The notes under the pieces are model-generated. The model did no database searches and was not told the origin of the DNA. It saw only the letters and a program-made list of their open reading frames with translations. From an uncultured Oscillospiraceae bacterium (lineage in GTDB: Bacteria > Bacillota > Clostridia > Oscillospirales > Oscillospiraceae): a stretch of DNA of 32,780 nucleotides. A program made the translations under genes and the position numbers. The DNA lies in NCBI GenBank assembly GCA_934574095.1, contig CAKTMW010000019.1:1-32780 (forward strand), in the 5' to 3' direction. Of this stretch, positions 25,150-31,232 are shown in pieces. Each line of letters begins with the position of its first letter. Position 1 is the first letter of the stretch.

Positions 25150-25165
25150 CGGCCTTTTCAGGCCG
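25150..25165 (-). promoter_or_regulatory. GAAA-capped hairpin at the 5' end of degV mRNA
   Basis: CGGCCT-GAAA-AGGCCG in the minus-strand RNA, beginning at the predicted transcription start (about 25164). No T-run follows. Confidence 0.6.
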
Positions 25166-25170
25166 GTATC

Positions 25171-25199
25171 AGTATACGATACGGGCCGGAAAAAAACAA
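25171..25199 (-). promoter_or_regulatory. degV promoter
   Basis: Minus-strand -35 TTGTTT (25194-25199), 17-nt spacer, -10 TATACT (25171-25176). Confidence 0.6.
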
Positions 25200-25232
25200 G
25201 TTCCGGCGGGGAAATGGCCCCTCTACAAAATG

Positions 25233-25275
25233 ACCGGGAGGAAAACCGCTCCGGTAGAGCGGTTCTACTCCCGGT
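25233..25275. repeat. Nested inverted repeat downstream of the XRE gene
   Basis: Outer arms ACCGGGAG/CTCCCGGT (25233-25240, 25268-25275) and inner arms AACCGCTC/GAGCGGTT (25244-25251, 25257-25264). It lacks a clear T-run, but its place 15 nt after the XRE stop suggests an RNA 3'-end structure. Confidence 0.6.
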
Positions 25276-25290
25276 AGAATCCCAGTATTT

Positions 25291-25884
25291 TCAATGCTTT
25301 TGGGCGCTTCGGTAAATGTTGGCCCCCAGAAACACCAGCAGCAGCGACGGAATGGCCAGCAGCCACAGCTGCCACAGGTTGCGGGCATAGAAGGTCAGAT
25401 ACACCGTGGCGATGATGCTGAGCACCAGGGCGGCGATGATGTAGCGGTTCTTCTGTCCGCCGTTCCACACGGAGTTCAGCACCAGAAATGTGATGAGGGA
25501 CACCGGCACCGCGTATACGAACACCAGCCACACCACCATGCCGCAGATCCACAATATCACGAACACGAACAGCGCCATGGTCCAGATGCCCAGAATGGTC
25601 ACCAGCGTAATCATGTTGGTGGTGCGGGTGGATTGGGCGGCGGGCTTGTTGTAGATGGCCGGTTCGATCTCGTTGTGGGGCTTCAGCAGGTAGTCCACGT
25701 CCACGCCGAAGATGCCGGCGATCTGCATCAGCACGAACACGTCGGTGGTCACGTCGCCCCGCTCCCATTTTGAGATGGATTTGTCGGAATAATTCAGTTT
25801 TTCGCCCAGCTCCGCCTGTGTCATGCCGGCGGCCAGCCGCAGCCGGATGAGATTGCTGGCGATGGTGGCCTTGCGTTCGTCCAT
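25291..25884 (-). CDS. XRE-type regulator with C-terminal membrane helices
   Basis: A 197-residue protein. Residues 1-65 are an XRE/Cro helix-turn-helix (IRLRLAAGMTQAELGEKLNYSDKSISKWERGDVTTDVFVLMQIAGIFGVDVDYLL), followed by a short linker and about four hydrophobic helices (TLVTILGIWTMALFVFVILW, VVWLVFVYAVPVSLITFLVL, YIIAALVLSIIATVYLTFY, LWLLAIPSLLLVFLGANIY). Membrane-bound XRE regulators of this layout are common in Clostridia; targets are not known. It has its own strong promoter. It could control the upstream MATE gene or itself, which is inference only. Confidence 0.88.
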   Translation of the reverse strand: MDERKATIASNLIRLRLAAGMTQAELGEKLNYSDKSISKWERGDVTTDVFVLMQIAGIFGVDVDYLLKPHNEIEPAIYNKPAAQSTRTTNMITLVTILGIWTMALFVFVILWICGMVVWLVFVYAVPVSLITFLVLNSVWNGGQKNRYIIAALVLSIIATVYLTFYARNLWQLWLLAIPSLLLVFLGANIYRSAQKH

Positions 25885-25916
25885 AGTTGCCTTCCTTTGG
25901 GTTGTTTTTCCCTCTT

Positions 25917-25945
25917 ATTATTCCGGAAAACGGGGGGAATGTCAA
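25917..25945 (-). promoter_or_regulatory. Promoter of the XRE regulator
   Basis: Minus-strand -35 TTGACA (25940-25945), 17-nt spacer, -10 AATAAT (25917-25922), about 30 nt before the start codon. Confidence 0.7.
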
Positions 25946-25992
25946 GTAAAGGATTTTGCGGGACAGGGGCGCGACGAAAATCATTTGCGGTG

Positions 25993-26030
25993 CTGTTGTG
26001 CGGGCCGATGCCCACGTCGCCCCGCAGAGC
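25993..26030. repeat. GC cassette after the MATE gene
   Basis: GTGCGGGCCGATG...CACGTCGCCCCGCA, a diverged relative of the GTAGGGGGCGATG/CATCGCCCC unit at 23981. It lies just after the MATE stop codon. Confidence 0.5.
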
Positions 26031-26041
26031 AAGGAAAACCC

Positions 26042-27445
26042 TTACGCTGCGTCCCGCAGGTCACGGGGCAGCCATTTCTTCCGCCGCAGGAAGAACAGAA
26101 ACAGCAGTCCCCGGAAGCACAGCTCAATGCTCATGGCGATCCACGCGCCCCGCAGGCCCCAGTGAGGCACCAGCAGCAGCGTCAGCGTCACCCGGACGCC
26201 CCACATACTGGCGAAGTTCAGCACCGAGCTCAGCAGGGAGCTGCCCGCCCCCTGAAAGACCCCCGCCGTCACGATGGCCGCGCCGAACAGCGGCTCGGCA
26301 AACACCACGATCCGCAGGATCTCCGTTCCCAGCGCCACCACCTGATCATCGGGACTGAGGATCCCGATGATCCACGGCGCCAGCACATACATGAGTCCCG
26401 CCGCCGCCAGCATGATGCTCATGCCCAGCAGCACCGTCACCCAGCCCAGACGGCTCACCAGATCCCGCCGCCGGGCGCCAACGCTCTGGCCGATCAGAGT
26501 CACGGCGGCGCTCTGCACGCCGTAGCCGGGCATGTAGCACAGCGCCTCGGCGGTAACGGCGAAGGAGTTGGCGGCGATGGACACCGTACCCAGCGGCGCG
26601 ATGATGCCGGTGGTGAACACCTGCGCGCTGGACATGACCGCCCGCTCGATGGCCACCGGCACGCCCAATTGCAGCGCCCGCCGCAGCTGGGCGGGGATGA
26701 ACCGCAGCTTCTCCTCCCGCCGCAGACCCAGCAGGGGGGAGCGCAGCAGGCTCAGGCACATGGCGGCGGCCACGACGGCCTCCGCCAGCGCCGTACCCAG
26801 CGCCGCACCGGCAACGCCCAGTCCCGCGCCCGGCAGCGTGAAGCTTCCTACCTGCCGGGTGGGGAAGATCAGCAGCAGATTGAACACCACGTCCAGTCCG
26901 CACATCAGCACCAGCAGTACGCTGGGGCGGCGCATGTTGCCGCCGGCCTGCAAAAGCCCCGCCGACAGCCGGTTCACCAGCACGAAGGGCAGCGACAGGG
27001 AAAAGACCAGAAAATAGGCGCACGCGTCGTGAAACAGCGTTTCCTCCGCCCGCAGCCAGCGGGGCAGAGGCGCGGAGAGCAGACCGCCGGCCGCCGCCAG
27101 CAGCAGCCCGATGGCCGCGCCTACCAGCAGCGCCTGCTTGGTCAGATTGCGGGCGTCCCGCTCCTCGCCTGCGCCGATGCGCTGCGCCACCATCACGGAA
27201 AAGCCCACCACCACCGCGTTGCACAGGCCGTTGAACAGCCACGTGCTGGAGGCCACCAGCCCGATGGCGGCGGAGGCGTCCCGCCCCAGCCGTCCCACCA
27301 TGGAGGCGTCGATGTACTGCATGGCGATAGAGGAGAGCTGCGCCAGAATGGCGGGAACGCTCAATTGCAGCGTCAGCAGGATCTGCTGGCGCAGAGTCAG
27401 CCGTCCGCCTCCGCGCACCGATGCCAAGAGATCATGCCGCGGCAT
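26042..27445 (-). CDS. MATE-family efflux transporter
   Basis: A 467-residue MATE (multi antimicrobial extrusion) transporter with 12 predicted helices in two similar halves. Recognisable stretches are SVPAILAQLSSIAMQYIDASMVGRLG in helix 1, GFSVMVAQRIGAG, and in the second half ALCYMPGYGVQSAAVTLIGQSVGA. It exports organic cations or drugs coupled to Na+ or H+; substrate unknown. The start at 27445 (MPRHDLLASV) follows AAGGAGG. It has its own promoter overlapping the terminator of the preceding gene. Confidence 0.92.
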   Translation of the reverse strand: MPRHDLLASVRGGGRLTLRQQILLTLQLSVPAILAQLSSIAMQYIDASMVGRLGRDASAAIGLVASSTWLFNGLCNAVVVGFSVMVAQRIGAGEERDARNLTKQALLVGAAIGLLLAAAGGLLSAPLPRWLRAEETLFHDACAYFLVFSLSLPFVLVNRLSAGLLQAGGNMRRPSVLLVLMCGLDVVFNLLLIFPTRQVGSFTLPGAGLGVAGAALGTALAEAVVAAAMCLSLLRSPLLGLRREEKLRFIPAQLRRALQLGVPVAIERAVMSSAQVFTTGIIAPLGTVSIAANSFAVTAEALCYMPGYGVQSAAVTLIGQSVGARRRDLVSRLGWVTVLLGMSIMLAAAGLMYVLAPWIIGILSPDDQVVALGTEILRIVVFAEPLFGAAIVTAGVFQGAGSSLLSSVLNFASMWGVRVTLTLLLVPHWGLRGAWIAMSIELCFRGLLFLFFLRRKKWLPRDLRDAA

Positions 27446-27476
27446 ATTACCGCCTCCTTCCGCGTAAAGTAGGACT

Positions 27477-27505
27477 ATTATAGAAGAAAGTACGGAAAAA
27501 AGCAA
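27477..27505 (-). promoter_or_regulatory. Promoter of the MATE gene
   Basis: Minus-strand -35 TTGCTT (27500-27505), 17-nt spacer, -10 TATAAT (27477-27482). The -35 lies within the T-rich tail of the preceding terminator. Confidence 0.65.
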
Positions 27506-27537
27506 GCAAAAGCGGGGGCGGACAAGCCGTCCGCCCC
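27498..27537 (-). terminator. Terminator after the Cys-rich gene
   Basis: GGGGCGGAC (minus, from 27537) and GTCCGCCCC (to 27515) with a 5-nt loop, followed on the minus strand by CGCTTTTGCTTGCTTTTTT. Confidence 0.8.
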
Positions 27538-27546
27538 GCGCCCTTC

Positions 27547-27765
27547 TTACCGGATCAGCCCCCGGCTTTGGGCGTATTCCTCGTTGATCTGGGAAAGCTC
27601 CTTTTCTCCGTCGATATAGGGCTGGTAGATGGTCTCCACCCGCCCGCCGCCGGAGTTGCCGCAGCCGTTGCAGCCCTCGCAGCTTCCGCCGCAGGCGCTC
27701 AGCGCACGGCGGACGATCTCCTCCCGCTCTTCGCGGGTGGTGTCGCGGATCAGCAGAGATTTCAT
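27547..27765 (-). CDS. Small Cys-rich protein downstream of spoIVB
   Basis: A 72-residue protein, MKSLLIRDTTREEREEIVRRALSAC..., with four cysteines at 25, 29, 32 and 35 in a Gly-rich cluster, followed by YQPYIDGEKELSQINEEY. I recall similar short clostridial proteins beginning with the same TTREER motif but know no function. The Cys cluster could bind zinc or an Fe-S centre. It starts only 14 nt after the spoIVB stop with GGAGG in between, so it was presumably cotranscribed with spoIVB; now it would also be reached from the recombinase operon. Confidence 0.8.
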   Translation of the reverse strand: MKSLLIRDTTREEREEIVRRALSACGGSCEGCNGCGNSGGGRVETIYQPYIDGEKELSQINEEYAQSRGLIR

Positions 27766-27779
27766 GTGGTTTCCTCCTG

Positions 27780-27911
27780 TTATCCCACCATTTTCAGCAT
27801 ATTTTCCATGAAGATACCGTAGCCCCGTGAGGGGTCCTCGATGAGCACATGGGTCACCGCCCCCACAAATTTGCCGTTTTGCAGGATGGGGCTGCCGCTC
27901 ACGGTTGATGT
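27780..27911 (-). pseudogene. spoIVB: 3' fragment of spoIVB, interrupted by a mobile element
   Basis: The frame reads [17 protein letters not shown] and on through [20 protein letters not shown] to KMVG and a stop at 27780. This is the C-terminal end of the SpoIVB peptidase (S55) domain; B. subtilis has [20 protein letters not shown] in the same place. The serine of SGSP is the catalytic nucleophile (codon 27897-27899). Homology starts two codons before it; upstream is the stop of a serine recombinase. The PDZ domain, catalytic His and Asp and the 5' gene part are absent from the window and should lie beyond the right edge. SpoIVB cleaves SpoIVFA and so releases pro-sigma-K processing. The fragment is not decayed. 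Confidence 0.85.
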
Positions 27912-27927
27912 CAATATGGGACAACAA
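27905..27927. other. Candidate recombinase attachment site at the spoIVB junction
   Basis: Imperfect palindrome with arms TTGATGTC (27905-27912) and GACAACAA (27920-27927), seven of eight positions complementary, around a 7-nt centre. It straddles the border between spoIVB and the element, 9 nt from the stop codon of the last recombinase, which is where serine-integrase attachment sites usually lie. The exact crossover is not determined. Confidence 0.5.
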
Positions 27928-27935
27928 ATATTTTT

Positions 27936-29531
27936 TTAAGAACTATATTCGACAAATTCGCTCGTAAAATCCGTAAATCTCCAATTTATTTGAATTTTTT
28001 GCCTGTGGAAAACTAAAATTTCACAAACTAATTCCCGCATAAGAGCAGAGTCTAAAGCGCTTATTTCATGGTACGAAGAGAGGGCGGAGGTCTGTTGTTC
28101 TTCCTTTTTGGCGGTCTCCTCCTCCGCGGAGAGCAGCTTCCAATCGCTTTCCAACTGGGCAAGCTGCCGCTTTTTTTCGTTCTGCACACGGAGAAGGTTT
28201 TCCCGTTTTTCTGTAAAGGACTCTTTTGACAGCTGGCCACCGACATGCTCCTCATAGAGAGACATGAGCACCTCCTGTTTGCGGTGGATCTCAGCTTGGA
28301 CTCTTTGCATCCTTGCGTTGATGGCGCGGCGCTTGGAGGCGTGGCTCTCAAATTGACGATGATAGGTCTCAAGACGGGCATCCCGCAGCCGGCACTGCAT
28401 GTTGATCGCACGGATGAGAATAGCTTGCAAGTCGGCGTCGGAGATGCAGACCTTGGCACAGCCGCTTTCCGGTACATAGCGTGCCGACGCGCAGCGCCAG
28501 TTCTTGTTGGAGGCCTTGCCCTTCACCAGACGGTTTCCGCAGCAGCCGCAGACGAGATAGGGTTGCAGCAGGCTTGGCGTGTTTCCTGTCGGCGTTTTCG
28601 GTGCCGTTTTTTGCACGGTGCTGCGGGCGAGAAAATATAGCTCCCGTGAAACGATAGGCTCGTGCGTATGGGGGATGATGGGGCGCTCTGCTTCGGGGAG
28701 AAGTTTCGTGCGGTTGCTGCCGACCTTGACCACATGGGATTTGAACGCCTCCGTATCGCCGGTGTAGATGCGGTTTTGGAGAATGTTCCGGACGGATTCA
28801 TATGTCCAGAAATTCCGCACCTTGTAGCGGCCCCGGACTTTTGCCAGATAGGCGGAGGGCGTTTCGATACCGGACGCATTCAGCCGTTGCGCGATCTGTG
28901 TGATGCTGATGCCCTGCGAGGCCCACTGAAATATCTGCCTGACGACATCGGCGGCCGCTTGGTCGATTACGATGGTGTTCTTCTGCTCACCCTTTTGATA
29001 GCCGTAGGGCACAGCGCCAAAGGCATATTCGCCATTCAGCTTTTTGCGGTCTGTTACGCTTTTGATCTTGCGGGACAGATCGCGGCTGTATAGCTGGTTC
29101 AGCAGGTTGGTGATGCCCAGCTCCAGACCGCCGGTGGATTCGCCATAGTCGGCGCTGTCAAAGTGGTCGTTGATGGAGATGAAACGGACGCCATACGCCG
29201 GAAACACGAACTCCAGATAGTGGCCGCCCTCCAGAAAGTTTCTGGAAAAACGGGAGAGGTCACGCACAATGACAGTTTTGACACTTCCAGACTTTACCAG
29301 TGATAGCAGCCGCTGCATACCGGGGCGGTTCATATTGGTGCCGGTGTAACCATCGTCTGCGATTTCCTCAACGGTTCCCTCCAAATCAGGACGGGACGCG
29401 AGGAAGTTCCGCACACAAAGACGCTGTGCAGAGATACTGAAGCTCTCTGCGGCGTTTCCGCGTGCGACATCGCCATCCTCCGAAGAAAGGCGGTAGTAGC
29501 AGATCATGAGATTGGAAGTCGTTTTATCCAC
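27936..29531 (-). CDS. Large serine recombinase A (third of trio)
   Basis: 531 residues from a GTG start at 29531. Resolvase domain (1 to about 155) with catalytic Ser16 in YYRLSSEDGD, DDGYTGTNMNRP and VRDLSRFSRN. The recombinase domain has FGAVPYGYQKG. The zinc ribbon has CGCCGNRL...WRCASARY, with further Cys in ESGCAKVC. A coiled coil (about 395-490) and a short tail follow. The GTG overlaps the stop of recombinase B by 8 nt (GTGGATAA), with GAGGAG upstream, so coupling is likely; ATG at codon 9 is an alternative but would leave the catalytic Ser only 8 residues from the N-terminus. It is the most distinct of the three. Its TAA is in frame with the spoIVB tail. Confidence 0.9.
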   Translation of the reverse strand: MDKTTSNLMICYYRLSSEDGDVARGNAAESFSISAQRLCVRNFLASRPDLEGTVEEIADDGYTGTNMNRPGMQRLLSLVKSGSVKTVIVRDLSRFSRNFLEGGHYLEFVFPAYGVRFISINDHFDSADYGESTGGLELGITNLLNQLYSRDLSRKIKSVTDRKKLNGEYAFGAVPYGYQKGEQKNTIVIDQAAADVVRQIFQWASQGISITQIAQRLNASGIETPSAYLAKVRGRYKVRNFWTYESVRNILQNRIYTGDTEAFKSHVVKVGSNRTKLLPEAERPIIPHTHEPIVSRELYFLARSTVQKTAPKTPTGNTPSLLQPYLVCGCCGNRLVKGKASNKNWRCASARYVPESGCAKVCISDADLQAILIRAINMQCRLRDARLETYHRQFESHASKRRAINARMQRVQAEIHRKQEVLMSLYEEHVGGQLSKESFTEKRENLLRVQNEKKRQLAQLESDWKLLSAEEETAKKEEQQTSALSSYHEISALDSALMRELVCEILVFHRQKIQINWRFTDFTSEFVEYSS

Positions 29532-31230
29532 AGCAAGCAGCCTCCTCTTCCAGTGTGTGATAGGGGCGCAAGGCGGCGAAGGGGTCGGCATAGTTAAGCT
29601 GGATCGTGATGCTGCGATCCTCGTGAATGGAGATGCGCTCCACAAGCGTATCAAGAAGCTCCCTCGTTATGGCCGGGAGCCGTCGATATTCCTGCATGGC
29701 GCGTACCCATGCCTGTGCGGTGGATAGGCCCTTCTGCATCTGCTTGACCCGCTCCTTTTGCGCGGTTTCCACCGCGAGAATGCGGTTGAGCTCTGCCTGG
29801 TATTTTTCCTTTGCATAGAGAAATTCCTCGCGGCCGATCAGGCCGGTGGACAGGTCGTGAATCAGCATATCCAGCTTCCGGTCAAGGCCCTGCCGCTGGA
29901 GCCGCAGGCTTGTGGCGGTATTTTGTTTTTCCTGCTTTGCCTGTGTCAGTTCGGCGGAGTGGTCGATTTCATGGATCAGCCGCTCTACATCAACAGCCAG
30001 TGTCAACTGCAGGTCTAAGACATCGGTAACAGCGGCAAGCAACCGCTCGTGGCGGATGTAGTGGCTGGCACAGACGGTGTGTGCGGAGTAGCGGTAGCGG
30101 TTGCAGTCATAGAACAGCCGACTGGGCGAGTGTGCGCCGTGCCGGGCGCAGCCTTTGCCGGCCCCCATGGGACTGCCGCACTCCGCGCAGAACAGCTTAC
30201 CACGGAAAAGATCGGCCTGCACATCGCCAATATCAGCACATGCGCGATATGCGGCGCGGGACGTAAGAACCGCTTGATTGACCTGCTGCACCGCGTCAAA
30301 CAGCTCCTTGCTGATGATCGGCGGATGCGCGTTTGGAATGACCGTCCATTGCTCAGTGGGCTGACGCTTCTTTTTTTCATTCAAATGGTTTCGGGATACT
30401 TTCCCATAGGTGCGGTTGCCGATATAGACGTCGCTGCAGACGATCTTACGGATAGTCGTCCCGCTCCACAGTGCATCACGGTACGCTGCGGAGCTGTTCA
30501 TTCCACGAAGATAACGCAGTTGGGCGGGGGACGGAATATGTTCCTGATTCAGCTGCTTTGCGATGGCATTGAAGCTGACGCCCTCAGAGCGTAGGGTAAA
30601 GATACGCCGGACGACCGGAGCGGCTTCCTCATCAATATCATAGGACGTGGCAGCGGCGTTCCGGAGATAACCGTAAGGGATGCTGCCGGATGAAGGCAGA
30701 TAGGTGCCGCTGCGCATTTGCGCGTGGATGCTGCTGCGGATTTTTCTGGAGATATCCTTGGCGTAGTTCTCATTCATGACCATTTTCAGCGGCATGGTGA
30801 GGGACGCGGCAGCGCCGGCGTCCTGCACGAGACTGTCATAGTTGTCATTGACGCTGATAAGGCGCACGTTCATGGCGGGGAATATCTGCTCCACCAGTTC
30901 GCTGGTCTCGACGAAGTGGCGCCCCAAACGGGAGATGTCCTTGATGATAATGCAGTTGATCTTGCCGCTCCGCACATCCGCCATCATCTGATGAAAGGCC
31001 GGACGGTTGTAGTTCATGCCGGTATAACCGTTGTCAGCGTACCGCTCTACAATTTGGATGTCGGGGTCCTCCGCAAGGAACGCATCGGCGATTTTTGCCT
31101 GATTGCCGATGGAATTACTCTTGGTATCGTCGCCGTCCTCCACGGATAACCGGCCATACTGTCCGGCCAGATAGTGAACTGACGTATCAGACACAGGTTG
31201 GGCCGACAGATATTTGCTTTTTCGTGCCAT
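29524..31230 (-). CDS. Large serine recombinase B (second of trio)
   Basis: 568 residues. Resolvase domain with catalytic Ser29 in QYGRLSVEDGDD, DNGYTGMNYNRP and IKDISRLGRHFVET. The recombinase domain has IPYGYLRN. The zinc ribbon has LFCAECGSPM and later YDCNRYRYSAHTVCASHYI. A coiled coil (about 410-490) precedes a C-terminus containing ISIHEDRSITIQLNYADPF. All catalytic landmarks are intact. AAGGAGG precedes the start, which is 2 nt after the stop of recombinase C. It resembles C more than A (shared RLIHEI and ITIQ-NYAD segments), suggesting an old duplication. Confidence 0.93.
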   Translation of the reverse strand: MARKSKYLSAQPVSDTSVHYLAGQYGRLSVEDGDDTKSNSIGNQAKIADAFLAEDPDIQIVERYADNGYTGMNYNRPAFHQMMADVRSGKINCIIIKDISRLGRHFVETSELVEQIFPAMNVRLISVNDNYDSLVQDAGAAASLTMPLKMVMNENYAKDISRKIRSSIHAQMRSGTYLPSSGSIPYGYLRNAAATSYDIDEEAAPVVRRIFTLRSEGVSFNAIAKQLNQEHIPSPAQLRYLRGMNSSAAYRDALWSGTTIRKIVCSDVYIGNRTYGKVSRNHLNEKKKRQPTEQWTVIPNAHPPIISKELFDAVQQVNQAVLTSRAAYRACADIGDVQADLFRGKLFCAECGSPMGAGKGCARHGAHSPSRLFYDCNRYRYSAHTVCASHYIRHERLLAAVTDVLDLQLTLAVDVERLIHEIDHSAELTQAKQEKQNTATSLRLQRQGLDRKLDMLIHDLSTGLIGREEFLYAKEKYQAELNRILAVETAQKERVKQMQKGLSTAQAWVRAMQEYRRLPAITRELLDTLVERISIHEDRSITIQLNYADPFAALRPYHTLEEEAACCG

Positions 31231-31232
31231 AC

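Noticed and set aside
25823..27472. Plus-strand open frame of 549 codons opposite the MATE gene
   Set aside because: Gln/Arg/His-rich shadow of a clear transporter gene.
27766..27927. N-terminal extension of the Cys-rich protein (126 codons from 27927)
   Set aside because: The extension overlaps the spoIVB tail in another frame, and a good ribosome-binding site precedes the internal ATG at 27765.
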